Below are positions 8,002-15,641 of a DNA stretch of 64,000 bases, one piece after another (the stretch's first letter is position 1; the number at the start of each line of letters is the position of its first letter). The translations under genes were made by a program, and so were the position numbers. Under the pieces are notes generated by a model, which was not told the DNA's origin, ran no database searches, and worked only from the letters and a program-made list of their open reading frames with translations. Source of the stretch: Candidatus Desulfarcum epimagneticum. Its GTDB lineage: Bacteria; Desulfobacterota; Desulfobacteria; Desulfobacterales; CR-1. The stretch is taken from NCBI GenBank assembly GCA_900659855.1, contig CAACVI010000034.1, positions 1 to 64,000 of the forward strand, in the 5' to 3' direction.

Positions 8002-8616
8002 ATGGCCAAAATACTGGACGCGAATGGGCTCTCCTGCCCGGCCCCGGTTCTGATGACCCGGGACGCCGTTGAGGCGGGGGGATTTGAGGAGCTGGAAGTC
8101 ATGGTGGACAACAACGGGGCAAAGGAGAACGTGTCCCGGTTTTTGGAATCTCAAAACTTTTCCGTCAGCGTCTTTCCAAAAGACGCCGGCTACCGAATCG
8201 TGGCCCGTCCGGGGGAGGATTCGCCCGGGGAAGAGTCCCGAGCCGGCGTCATCGAACCCCTCGTCGTCTGCGGGGAGAGACAAAAAATCATGGTTCTGGC
8301 CTCCACCGACCGCATGGGGTTCGGCGATGACGGGCTGGGGAAAAAATTGATGGTCAGTTTTATCAAAACCATCAAAGAAATGGGGGAGGATCTGTGGCGG
8401 CTGGTTTTTGTCAACAACGGGGTCAAACTGACCGTCGAAGAATCCCCGGTCATCGAAGATCTTCTGGCCTATGAGGAAGAGGGCCTCCATATCCTGGTCT
8501 GCGGAACCTGCCTGGAGCATTTCGGACTTCTGGAAGCCAAAAAGGCGGGGGAGACCACCAACATGCTGGACATCGTGACGGCCATGCAGATAGCCGACAA
8601 GGTGATCAAGATATGA
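8002..8616 (+). CDS. yedF: YedF-type sulfurtransferase-like protein (TusA + DsrE domains)
   Basis: A 204-residue protein with an N-terminal TusA domain (LDANGLSCPAPV, with the persulfide cysteine C12) and a C-terminal DsrE-like domain (DRMGFGDDGLGKKLM, FVNNGVKLT, CGTCLEHFGL). This order defines the YedF family, which is linked to selenium and sulfur trafficking. The ATG at 8002 follows GAAAGGAG. As the last gene of the operon, it could carry persulfide (or selenide) sulfur for the cluster made with the NifB-like protein. That role is inferred from position. Confidence 0.85.
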   Translation: MAKILDANGLSCPAPVLMTRDAVEAGGFEELEVMVDNNGAKENVSRFLESQNFSVSVFPKDAGYRIVARPGEDSPGEESRAGVIEPLVVCGERQKIMVLASTDRMGFGDDGLGKKLMVSFIKTIKEMGEDLWRLVFVNNGVKLTVEESPVIEDLLAYEEEGLHILVCGTCLEHFGLLEAKKAGETTNMLDIVTAMQIADKVIKI

Positions 8617-8660
8617 CGCGGCTCGTAAAAAAATCGATCAACCGCGTCACGTGGGTTTTT
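8614..8660 (+). terminator. probable Rho-independent terminator of the double-cubane operon
   Basis: TGACGCGG at 8614-8621 pairs with CCGCGTCA at 8642-8649 across a 20-base loop, followed after 5 bases by TTTTTT (8655-8660). The stem begins at the YedF stop codon. The position between convergent genes fits a terminator, although the loop is long. Confidence 0.55.
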
Positions 8661-8667
8661 TATTCAT

Positions 8668-9060
8668 TCATCCTATCGTCTTAACATGCTCATAGTCGAG
8701 TATTTTACGGTCGGATGTCACAAGGGGACAGTTAAAAATTCTCGCTGTGGCCACTATGATCTGATCCGCCGGGTCCCTGTGAAAATTTCCCGGGAGTTGG
8801 GTTGATTCTATTGCTATTTCCGGCGTCAATTCGATTCGTTTTACTCCCGGGTAATTCAAGGCTTTCTCAAACCACTGTTCCAACGAATACGGGAGTTGGA
8901 TTCTTCCATATTCCACGAGTTTCGTGATCTCCCAACATGAAATATCGCTTACGCCGATCACATCCCTCTCGTAACTTTTGATCATTTCACTCTGGGAGTC
9001 GCTCAGCCCATCGTTCCCATGCGTCCACCAAACCCATATATGTGTGTCAATCACGATCAT
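8668..9060 (-). CDS. VapC-like PIN-domain toxin
   Basis: A 130-residue PIN ribonuclease with acidic residues D5 (IDTH), E44, D99 (RDPADQ) and D117 (TSDRKI) in the usual order. PIN toxins cleave RNA, often initiator tRNA or rRNA. The start was set at the ATG that overlaps the antitoxin stop (ATGA at 9057-9060); a longer frame to 9075 exists. The upstream partner gene and coupling make a type II toxin-antitoxin pair. Codon use is more AT-rich than the genes before it, consistent with transfer. Confidence 0.85.
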   Translation of the reverse strand: MIVIDTHIWVWWTHGNDGLSDSQSEMIKSYERDVIGVSDISCWEITKLVEYGRIQLPYSLEQWFEKALNYPGVKRIELTPEIAIESTQLPGNFHRDPADQIIVATARIFNCPLVTSDRKILDYEHVKTIG

Positions 9061-9275
9061 TTCAGCGCGTCCCATTCGTTTTCGGCGACGCTTCCGAAGG
9101 GATCGGGATATTGAAACGGTTTTCCTCGTAATGAATAGCGAGAAACACCCTTTTTTGTTTTATCATAACAGGTATTTATGGTTATTTCCACTGTGTCCCC
9201 GGGACTAAACGGCAACTCTTTTATGATCAGGCTTCCCTCATCGGATATGGTGGTTTTGATATGATGCTTTTGCAT
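9057..9275 (-). CDS. antitoxin partner of the PIN toxin
   Basis: A 72-residue protein directly upstream of the PIN toxin and overlapping it by 4 bases. The central motif LPFSPGDTVEITI resembles the short beta-rich antitoxins annotated DUF2281/AbrB-like, but no clear DNA-binding fold can be claimed by eye. By analogy it should neutralise the toxin through its C-terminal part and repress its own promoter. A 13-base direct repeat spans its start codon and the upstream DNA. Confidence 0.65.
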   Translation of the reverse strand: MQKHHIKTTISDEGSLIIKELPFSPGDTVEITINTCYDKTKKGVSRYSLRGKPFQYPDPFGSVAENEWDALK

Positions 9276-9302
9276 TTGATTCTTTTCCGTATGATGCTTT
9301 TG
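9260..9302 (-). repeat. two direct 13-base repeats at the antitoxin start
   Basis: TATGATGCTTTTG occurs at 9260-9272 and again at 9290-9302, exactly 30 bases apart. The first copy encodes the beginning of the antitoxin just after its ATG, and the second overlaps the candidate -10 region. The three-helical-turn spacing suits an operator bound by antitoxin dimers, but a local duplication is also possible. Confidence 0.5.
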
Positions 9303-9328
9303 TTTAAAAAATCATTAACCACTGTCAA
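9301..9328 (-). promoter_or_regulatory. candidate promoter of the PIN toxin-antitoxin pair
   Basis: On the minus strand TTGACA (9323-9328) is followed, after a 16-base spacer, by TAAACA (9301-9306), 26 bases before the antitoxin ATG. The -35 is perfect and the -10 is weak. The overlap with one of the direct repeats supports autoregulation. Confidence 0.4.
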
Positions 9329-9592
9329 TACTATATCGCATCGCCGAACGCTTTGCAAGGCGTGTTTTCATAGGGAAATATCTCAAAACGGCAATCAAAG
9401 ACCCGCTGAACATTTTTAAAACATTTGACAAGCGCCTGTTTAAATTTGTATGCTTGCGGAAAACAAAGAGATTTAGGAGCCAGTATTTTCTGCGGAAATA
9501 GTTTTTTTACTGTAGAATCGGTTTGTTCCAACTCGAATAGATATAAATTTCACTTTGAAACCGCGGATGTTTGCGTATGCAAGGAGGGGAAA

Positions 9593-9925
9593 ATGCCTGA
9601 AGCCCCTGACCCCAGAGATATCATCACGACTTTAAAAGCGGTTCTTCAAAAAAATGTCGGCGGCAATATCAAAGACGTGATTCTGTTTGGATCGCAGGCG
9701 GCTGGAACAGCGAATGAAAATTCGGACTATGATGTGCTCATCGTTTTGAATTGTCGATATGACTGGAAATTTCGGGACAAAGTGGTTGATCTTCTGTACG
9801 ATCTGGAGCTGGAATACGAAATTTTAATCAATGCGTTTATGATATCCGACCATGAACTGCGACGCTCTCCCAGGGGAGCCCAGCCTGTGTTTGTCAATGC
9901 CCTCCGGGAAGGATTGTACGCCTGA
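9593..9925 (+). CDS. MNT-type nucleotidyltransferase antitoxin
   Basis: A 110-residue minimal nucleotidyltransferase. The motif G33-S34 followed by D45-x-D47 (GSQAAGTANENSDYDV) is intact. MntA proteins AMPylate or oligoadenylate HEPN toxins to silence them. The ATG at 9593 is preceded by AAGGAGGGG, which fixes the start inside a longer open frame. Its stop codon region abuts the ATG of the HEPN gene at 9925, the standard MNT-HEPN arrangement, but that partner is broken here. The 317 bases before it (9276-9592) hold only the toxin-antitoxin promoter and no other supported gene. Confidence 0.85.
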   Translation: MPEAPDPRDIITTLKAVLQKNVGGNIKDVILFGSQAAGTANENSDYDVLIVLNCRYDWKFRDKVVDLLYDLELEYEILINAFMISDHELRRSPRGAQPVFVNALREGLYA

Positions 9926-10325
9926 TGGATGAGGAAACAAGAAACGAATTGATTTTATACCGATTGAGACAGGCGAATGAAACCATTTCAGAAGCCGGGT
10001 TGCTGATTGAGCACAAAAAATATCGGGCGCTGCCAATCGCATCTACTACGGGATGTTTTATGCCGTGTCCGCGCTTGGAACTCGACATGGCTTCGCGACA
10101 TCTAAACATGGTCAACTGATCGGCTGGTTTAACAAAGAGTTTATCAAAACCGGCGTTTTTAAACGAAATTATGGAAAAACCTTAAGAGATGCCTTTGAAA
10201 TTCGAAAACAGGGTGATTATGATGCCTTTATTGAATTTTAGAGAGAGGATATTTTAAAGCGTTTGGAAGAAATGAAAATGTTTATCGTCGCCATAGAAGA
10301 ACATCTGACGAATTTGAAATGCTGA
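9925..10325 (+). pseudogene. HEPN-domain toxin, broken by a frameshift and a nonsense codon
   Basis: Frame 1 from 9925 reads like a HEPN N-terminus (RLRQANETISEAGLLIEHKKY). It loses sense at about 10028, where frame 3 continues with the conserved HEPN core AANRIYYGMFYAVSALG and GWFNKEFIKTG. One missing base near 10027-10030 explains this. In frame 3 a TAG at 10239-10241 interrupts DYDAFIEF, after which the same frame runs on for 27 plausible codons (REDILKRLEEM) to a TGA at 10323-10325. Two independent lesions make a functional toxin unlikely, while the MNT partner stays intact. Confidence 0.75.
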
Positions 10326-10345
10326 CGCTGTCTTATTATCAAAAA

Positions 10346-10450
10346 TTAAAATGAATCTTTGCCCATATTCTCCCACCAGTTGCGAATAGTTTGAACTGCG
10401 AATTCACCCGTGTCTTTATCCACGCCCACACTCACCCATCTCTGATTTAT
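10346..10450 (-). pseudogene. remnant of an ISAzo13-family transposase
   Basis: Read on the minus strand, this stretch encodes QRWVSVGVDKDTGEFAVQTI and then RNWWENMG before a TAA at 10346-10348. It closely resembles the part of ISAzo13 transposases with VGVDHDTAEFAVESIRRWW. Nothing of the rest of the transposase was found on either side, so it is a short relic. It marks past mobile-element activity beside the toxin-antitoxin genes. Confidence 0.55.
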
Positions 10451-10506
10451 GGAAAGAGAAAAACAATCCATTTTCTCCTGAAAATATTTAGCATACAAAA
10501 TAAAAG

Positions 10507-10535
10507 TTGACAAATCAGACAAGATTTGATAAATA
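10507..10535 (+). promoter_or_regulatory. candidate promoter of the corrinoid methyltransferase operon
   Basis: TTGACA (10507-10512), a 17-base spacer and TAAATA (10530-10535) lie about 100 bases ahead of the first operon gene, in AT-rich DNA. The -10 is a weak match. No corrinoid riboswitch motif was recognised between here and 10634. Confidence 0.4.
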
Positions 10536-10633
10536 AATTTTTATGACTTACTCTCCGTATTAATTGTATTTATTGAAAATTGTTTTGATTTATGTTTAGG
10601 TCTGCGCCAAAGAAAAAAGGGAAACTGTTTTCT

Positions 10634-11362
10634 ATGCAAAATGTTATTCGTAACAGGGTGGAACATTCTCCGCACATCCACTTCAGACCCGCTGAGATTT
10701 TGTGTTCTATTTTAGAAATAAACGAAAAATTATTGGTTAAAAAGTTCAATGGATCGTTAAAAAACAAATTCTCCAATGCGACAAAGCAAAGAATTCTGAA
10801 AAATCAGGATTTTTTGCGCCGTAATATAACGCCTGAACTTTATTGCCGAATAGACAGAATCACTCATGCTGAAACCGGATATATAAAATGTGAGACCGGG
10901 GTTGTGTTCAACAGTGTAAAACTGTCGAATATGTTGAAAAACGCCCGGTTTCTATTTTCTTTTATAGCGACTGTCGGCCCGGAGATTGATCGTGAAATGA
11001 AGCGGCAGACAAAACAGCGCCGTTTGTCAGACGCATTTGTTCTGGATGTCATGGCATCTTTGGCCATCGAGAACATGGTTGACTATATTTGGAAAAGCGT
11101 TAAAGCCTTTTGCCGTGAAAAAGGGTTGTATACAACCCTGCGGCTCAGTCCTGGCTATTGCGACTGGCCCCTTGAGGAACAGCAAAAACTTTTTTTTCTT
11201 TTTAAGTCCCGACAAAGCGCCATCACCCTTTCCCCCTCCCATTTAATGACGCCGCGAAAAACAATTTCGGGCATCTTCGGCATCTCACAACATGCCCAGG
11301 ACGCCGAGCATAATCCTTGTCGACGCTGCCACAAATCCAAATGCCCCACACGACGTGTTTAA
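10634..11362 (+). CDS. vitamin B12-dependent methionine synthase activation-domain-like protein
   Basis: About 242 residues resembling the SAM-binding reactivation domain of MetH: FIATVGPEIDREMKR, a central LDVMASLAIENMVDYIW and the signature RLSPGYCDWPLEEQQKLF. Such stand-alone proteins are thought to help reduce cob(II)alamin back to cob(I)alamin in corrinoid methyltransferase systems. The C-terminus carries three cysteines (CRRCHKSKC) that could bind a metal. The ATG at 10634 follows AAAGGGA; an ATG at 10592 in the same frame lacks a ribosome site. It precedes the MttB gene by 67 bases. Confidence 0.75.
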   Translation: MQNVIRNRVEHSPHIHFRPAEILCSILEINEKLLVKKFNGSLKNKFSNATKQRILKNQDFLRRNITPELYCRIDRITHAETGYIKCETGVVFNSVKLSNMLKNARFLFSFIATVGPEIDREMKRQTKQRRLSDAFVLDVMASLAIENMVDYIWKSVKAFCREKGLYTTLRLSPGYCDWPLEEQQKLFFLFKSRQSAITLSPSHLMTPRKTISGIFGISQHAQDAEHNPCRRCHKSKCPTRRV

Positions 11363-11365
11363 TAA

Positions 11366-11382
11366 AGTGACAAAAAGTCACT
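11366..11382 (+). promoter_or_regulatory. small inverted repeat upstream of the first mttB homologue
   Basis: AGTGAC at 11366-11371 and GTCACT at 11377-11382 flank AAAAA. The perfect dyad lies in the 67-base AT-rich gap between the activation gene and the first MttB gene. It could be a regulator site (for instance for the MarR protein at 20300) or a weak hairpin. No T-run follows. Confidence 0.35.
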
Positions 11383-11429
11383 ATGATCCAATTCGATATT
11401 AAATTATTTTAACTGTGAAAAGGTATAAA

Positions 11430-12893
11430 ATGAAAAACAAAAAAGGTCTGCCGGGGGGGCGGTACAAGCCGCTTTTGAAGCAGGATATTGAAAAAATTCA
11501 TCAAAAAACTTTAGAAGTCTTTTCTGAGATCGGTATCCGGGTCAATGCGCCGGCGGCTTTCGAATTGTTTCAAGAGGCCGGCGCCACGGGTGATAAAAGC
11601 AGTCACATCATCAAAATACCGCCCGAGCTTGTCGAAAAAATAATGGGGACAGCCCCTTCAGAAGTGATTCTCTACGGCCGGGAAGAGCATGGCGCCGCGG
11701 ATTTAAGGCTTTGCGGCGCAAATGTTCATATGGGAACCGGCGGCACCGCATTGAATGTGCAGGATCCCGGGGCTTCCGACATTCGTCCGTCCGAGCTTAA
11801 GGATATTGTCGATATGGCCAGGGTTGTGGATCAATTGGATCAGATTCATTTCTATATGCTCAATGTATATCCGAATGAACTGGAAATGGATGAAGTCGAT
11901 GTGAATCGATTCGGCGCGGCCCTGAATTACACGCAAAAGCATGTCATGGGCGGTGTGTATACGGCGGAAGGCGTTGAGAATGTCATCAAAATGGCAAGGC
12001 TCATCGCCGGCTCCGACAAGGCTTTGAAAGAAAAGCCTTTCATTTCTATGGTCACTTGTGTCATCAGTCCGTTTGTCATTGACGAAAATTACGGACGACT
12101 CACTATGAATGTGGCTGAAAACGGCATTCCCCTGGTGGTTCCGGCCGAACCCCTTTGCGGCGCCACGGCGCCTGTCACTTTGGCGGGCAACCTGCTGGTT
12201 CTCAACGTGGACACACTGGCGGGCGTCATGCTTGCGCAGCTGACCAACCCCGGGACACCTGTGTTATATGGGTGTGTCTCTTCGGTGACCGATTTACGGG
12301 ACATGAAATACCTGGCCGGCGCTGTGGAAATGGGATTGCTGAACGCTTCGGCCGCCCAGCTGGCTCAATTCTATAACATCCCCATTTACGCGACCGCGGG
12401 CATGTCGGACGCCAAAACAAATGACGCCCAGGCCGGCTATGAATCGGCCATCAGCAGTCTGCTGACCGCGCTGGCCGGTGGCAATTTTATTCATGACGCC
12501 GCGGGATTTATCGAATTTTGCATGACGGCTTCTTATGACAAATTGATTATTGACAATGAAATTATCGGCATGGTGATGCGGGCGGTGGAAGGGATACGGG
12601 TGGATGATGAAACCCTTGCCTTTGACCTGATGAAAAAAATCGGCCCGGGCGGTCATTTTGTGTCAGAGCGGCACACACGACGATTGATGCGGTCCGAACA
12701 TTACGCGCCGAGGCTCAGTGATCGGAATCATCGGGATAAATGGCGGGAAAACGGCGCCCGGGACGCGGGGCAAAGAGCCGCGCAAAAGGCCGCCGCTTTT
12801 TTGCGGGCCCCCAAAAAACCATACCTGCCGGAGGAAGTAAGGGCGGAAATACTGAGGGCCATTCCCGGAATACGCCCGATGGTGATGTCCTGA
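11430..12893 (+). CDS. MttB-family corrinoid methyltransferase (copy 1, long form)
   Basis: About 487 residues of the trimethylamine methyltransferase (MttB) superfamily, whose non-pyrrolysine members demethylate quaternary amines such as glycine betaine onto a corrinoid protein. Recognisable blocks are GTGGTALNVQDP, KPFISMVTCVISPF, a mid-barrel TNPGTPVLYGCVSS and ATAGMSDAKTNDAQAGYESA. The frame has no internal TAG, so it does not use pyrrolysine. The ATG at 11430 has AAAGG six bases upstream; a GTG 15 bases earlier is in frame but less likely. It lies 13 bases before the pterin methyltransferase, so it probably donates methyl groups into that pathway. The substrate is unknown. Confidence 0.85.
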   Translation: MKNKKGLPGGRYKPLLKQDIEKIHQKTLEVFSEIGIRVNAPAAFELFQEAGATGDKSSHIIKIPPELVEKIMGTAPSEVILYGREEHGAADLRLCGANVHMGTGGTALNVQDPGASDIRPSELKDIVDMARVVDQLDQIHFYMLNVYPNELEMDEVDVNRFGAALNYTQKHVMGGVYTAEGVENVIKMARLIAGSDKALKEKPFISMVTCVISPFVIDENYGRLTMNVAENGIPLVVPAEPLCGATAPVTLAGNLLVLNVDTLAGVMLAQLTNPGTPVLYGCVSSVTDLRDMKYLAGAVEMGLLNASAAQLAQFYNIPIYATAGMSDAKTNDAQAGYESAISSLLTALAGGNFIHDAAGFIEFCMTASYDKLIIDNEIIGMVMRAVEGIRVDDETLAFDLMKKIGPGGHFVSERHTRRLMRSEHYAPRLSDRNHRDKWRENGARDAGQRAAQKAAAFLRAPKKPYLPEEVRAEILRAIPGIRPMVMS

Positions 12894-12906
12894 AAGGGGT
12901 TTTGAC

Positions 12907-13716
12907 ATGCTGCTTATCGGTGAAAAAATTAACGGCTCAATTCCAAAAACCCGAGATATTATTTTGCGGCGGGACACAGGCGCCCTGGTTGAGCTGGCGA
13001 AAACCCAGGCGCGGGCCGGGGCGGATTACGTGGATGTCAATGTCGCCACCGGCGCCGGGAGCCTGTCCGATGAAAGCGCCGCCATGTCGTGGGCGGTCGA
13101 CGCGCTGCGCCGGGAAACAGATTTCGGTCTTTGTATCGACAGCTCTGATCCGGATGTGATGAGAGCGGGGCTTGAAAAAACAGATCACAGGCCCGTGATG
13201 ATCAATTCCGTGAATGCGGAAACCGACCGGTTGAGAAATATCATCCCCCTGGCCGTCCAATACCGCGCGACGCTCATCGCTTTGCTGATGGACGACGACG
13301 GAATCCCCAAAAACCCGGACGGGAGAATCCGTTCGCTGGATCATATATTGACGGCCTGCGGCAACGCCGGCCTGGAGACGGAAAAGCTGTATATTGACCC
13401 CCTGGCGATTCCGATCAGCACGGATCAAAGACAGGCCGCGGTCACCCTTGACACCATAAAGCTCATCAAAAAACGGTATCCCGATCTCAAGATGGTTCTC
13501 GGGCTTTCCAATATTTCTTTCGGCCTTCCCGGCCGCGCGCGGATCAACGCGTCTTTTTTAACCATGGCCATCTGTCATGGGGTGGAAGCCGCCATTCTGG
13601 ACACACTGGAGCCGGAATTGATGAGCGCGATAAGAACCGCGGAAGCCATTATGGGAAAGGACAGACATTTTAGACGGTATGCCCGCTCTTTCCGCAACAA
13701 AAACAAATCAAAGTAA
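12907..13716 (+). CDS. methyltetrahydrofolate:corrinoid methyltransferase (MtgA/AcsE/DHPS-like)
   Basis: A 269-residue TIM barrel of the pterin-binding family. It shows LLIGEKINGS at the N-terminus, GADYVDVNVATGAG, CIDSSDPDVMRAGL, MINSVNAE and KMVLGLSNISFGLP, the usual pattern in MtgA, AcsE and MtvA. It moves a methyl group between a methyl-corrinoid protein and tetrahydrofolate. Downstream of an MttB gene and directly ahead of the corrinoid protein, it would feed methyl groups to the folate (Wood-Ljungdahl) pool. Confidence 0.88.
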   Translation: MLLIGEKINGSIPKTRDIILRRDTGALVELAKTQARAGADYVDVNVATGAGSLSDESAAMSWAVDALRRETDFGLCIDSSDPDVMRAGLEKTDHRPVMINSVNAETDRLRNIIPLAVQYRATLIALLMDDDGIPKNPDGRIRSLDHILTACGNAGLETEKLYIDPLAIPISTDQRQAAVTLDTIKLIKKRYPDLKMVLGLSNISFGLPGRARINASFLTMAICHGVEAAILDTLEPELMSAIRTAEAIMGKDRHFRRYARSFRNKNKSK

Positions 13717-13728
13717 AAGGACAACCCA

Positions 13729-14412
13729 ATGGAACAGCAAGCCGATATATTGAAACATATCTTGTCCAACGTGATTCAGGGACGCGTAAGCCAGGAGGAT
13801 GAAGGGGTGGATGAAGGGCTCGTGGGGCAGCCCGCTGTGACAGAGCGCATACGGCATGCCGTGGAACTCGGCATTCCTCCCCGGGAAATTATAATAAAAG
13901 CCTTGTCTCCCGCAATGGAGCGGGTGGGGGAAAATTTCGAAAACGGCGAGTATCTGATTCCGGATATGCTGGCCGCCGCGGAATGCGTGGAAAAAGCGAT
14001 GGATATTCTGAAACCGCATCTTTCTCCCGCGGATATAAAGGAAAAAGGGAAATTTGTCCTTGCCACGGTCCAGGGCGATCTGCACGATATCGGAAAAAAC
14101 ATCGCGGGTCTGATGATCAAAAGCGAAGGGTATCAGGTGATCGATCTGGGACATGATGTGGTGAGCGATGCCATCATTCAAAAAATTAAGGAGACCGGCG
14201 CCGCCTTTGTGGGTTTGTCGGCCCTTCTGACCACCACCATGCGGGCCATGGCCGAAGTGGTTGAAAAAATCAGCGACGCCGGCATCCGGGACCAGGTGAC
14301 GATTTTTATTGGCGGCGCGCCGACATCGCAGGAGTTTGCGGACCAAATCGGGGCGGATGTCTATTGCCGGGACGCTTTTCATGCGATTCAAAAATTAAGG
14401 GAATTCGAATAA
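13729..14412 (+). CDS. corrinoid (B12-binding) methyl-carrier protein
   Basis: A 227-residue protein of the MtbC/MttC/MtgC family: an N-terminal four-helix B12-binding cap (about 1-110, with FENGEYLIPDMLAAAECVEKA) and a Rossmann domain with the DLHDIGKN motif, whose histidine is the lower cobalt ligand (DxHxxG). The segments GLSALLTTTMRAM and IFIGGAP complete the fold. It should shuttle methyl groups between the MttB homologues and the pterin methyltransferase just upstream. An N-terminal insertion (QEDEGVDEGLVGQ) is slightly unusual. Confidence 0.92.
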   Translation: MEQQADILKHILSNVIQGRVSQEDEGVDEGLVGQPAVTERIRHAVELGIPPREIIIKALSPAMERVGENFENGEYLIPDMLAAAECVEKAMDILKPHLSPADIKEKGKFVLATVQGDLHDIGKNIAGLMIKSEGYQVIDLGHDVVSDAIIQKIKETGAAFVGLSALLTTTMRAMAEVVEKISDAGIRDQVTIFIGGAPTSQEFADQIGADVYCRDAFHAIQKLREFE

Positions 14413-14414
14413 GA

Positions 14415-15629
14415 ATGAACAGACAGCAAAAACAAGTTTCAACCGAACTTTTTGGAAAAAACACAGTGGCCATGCTGACGCAGACGCACGAGGATGCCAA
14501 GTGGATTTTAGAAAATCTGGGCGTCGCCTGTAAACACCCGAAAATCCATTCTGTTTTTGAGGCGTTTGCCCCGGTGGGAAAAGCGGTTGTCTATGATGAC
14601 CGTGTCTACATCACGCCGGATTTGGTGGAAGCCTGTTTAAAAGACGTTCCCGGCGTGACGGATTTCTTTGCGCCGAGAAACAGTTTTTTTGTCGGCGGGA
14701 CCGCGCCGTATGTCTATGACGATGAAAATGGAACGGGCGGTGTCATGCCGACCCCGGACCATGCCGGACGGATCGCTCAAATCGTCCAGCGCAATCCCGG
14801 GGTCGCGGGTATGGGAAGAGGCGTCAAACTGAAAGACAGCGCGCTTCAAATGAGAATCATTTGCGAACATACGGACAAACCGGTTTATGTCAGCGTGGCG
14901 GATGAGGCGGCGCTGAAACAGGCTGTGGATTTGTATGAAAAACGAAAAAACATGATGATCGTCTTTTGTTTGACCCGTCCGCCGCTGACCGTGAATGAAA
15001 ATTTTTCCGATTATTTTGTCCGGGTGGTGGAGGCCGGCCTGCCGGTTTTTATTTCCGCCATGCCCATGGCCGGCATCAGCGCGCCTTACTGCTACAACGG
15101 CGTCCTTGCCATGACCCATGCGGAGGTTTTATTCGGCATTTGCGCCGCCCAGCTCTTAAATCCCGGCGTCACGTGTGTTCATGCCGGATATCCGACCATT
15201 GCGGATCCGCGGTTGGAATACAATCCGAACTACGGCCTGATGAGTCATAACCTGCTGAACATTCTGATGAGCCACTTAAATCTGATTCTCGATTTGCCGA
15301 CCTGCCAAAGCGCCGGAACCACCCATGAGGAACATCCGACAAAAAGAGCGTATGACGACATGCGAAAAGGCCAGGCCATGTGCCTGAAATATGGATTTCA
15401 TATGATGCGCCACCCGTTTGCGTTTTTACGATATCTGATCGATTTTTCGTTTGAGAAACTTGAAAAAGGGATACAAATCGCCATGGACAATCATCCGGGA
15501 AACGCCCCTGAAATCGAAATGCCGGAATATGATGAGCGCGGCATGGAATCCATACGGAACAACGGATTGCGAATGTACATGGAAGACCCGTTGACCACCG
15601 CAAATCTGGATAAAATTTTTACATATTAA
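14415..15629 (+). CDS. MttB-family methyltransferase homologue (copy 2, short form)
   Basis: A 404-residue MttB-superfamily protein. Recognisable parts are THEDAKWILENLGV, FVGGTAPYVYDDENG, TPDHAGRIAQIV, ISAMPMAGISAPY and AAQLLNPGVTCVHAGYPTIAD. It is about 80 residues shorter than copy 1 and much more like copy 3 (18097), so it belongs to a different branch. No TAG codon lies inside. The start at 14415 follows the corrinoid gene stop by two bases; a longer frame to 14364 overlaps that gene. Whether this branch is catalytic on a methylamine is not known. Confidence 0.8.
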   Translation: MNRQQKQVSTELFGKNTVAMLTQTHEDAKWILENLGVACKHPKIHSVFEAFAPVGKAVVYDDRVYITPDLVEACLKDVPGVTDFFAPRNSFFVGGTAPYVYDDENGTGGVMPTPDHAGRIAQIVQRNPGVAGMGRGVKLKDSALQMRIICEHTDKPVYVSVADEAALKQAVDLYEKRKNMMIVFCLTRPPLTVNENFSDYFVRVVEAGLPVFISAMPMAGISAPYCYNGVLAMTHAEVLFGICAAQLLNPGVTCVHAGYPTIADPRLEYNPNYGLMSHNLLNILMSHLNLILDLPTCQSAGTTHEEHPTKRAYDDMRKGQAMCLKYGFHMMRHPFAFLRYLIDFSFEKLEKGIQIAMDNHPGNAPEIEMPEYDERGMESIRNNGLRMYMEDPLTTANLDKIFTY

Positions 15630-15641
15630 GGAGAGACGCCT

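Noticed and set aside
9331-9531. 66-codon minus-strand frame between the toxin-antitoxin modules
   Set aside because: No motif and no ribosome site; the sequence reads as an ordinary AT-rich gap.
10592-10633. Upstream ATG for the MetH-activation-like gene
   Set aside because: No Shine-Dalgarno precedes it; the ATG at 10634 has AAAGGGA upstream and keeps all conserved sequence.
11430-12893. Pyrrolysine-containing MttB
   Set aside because: The frame is full length without any in-frame TAG, so it belongs to the non-pyrrolysine group.
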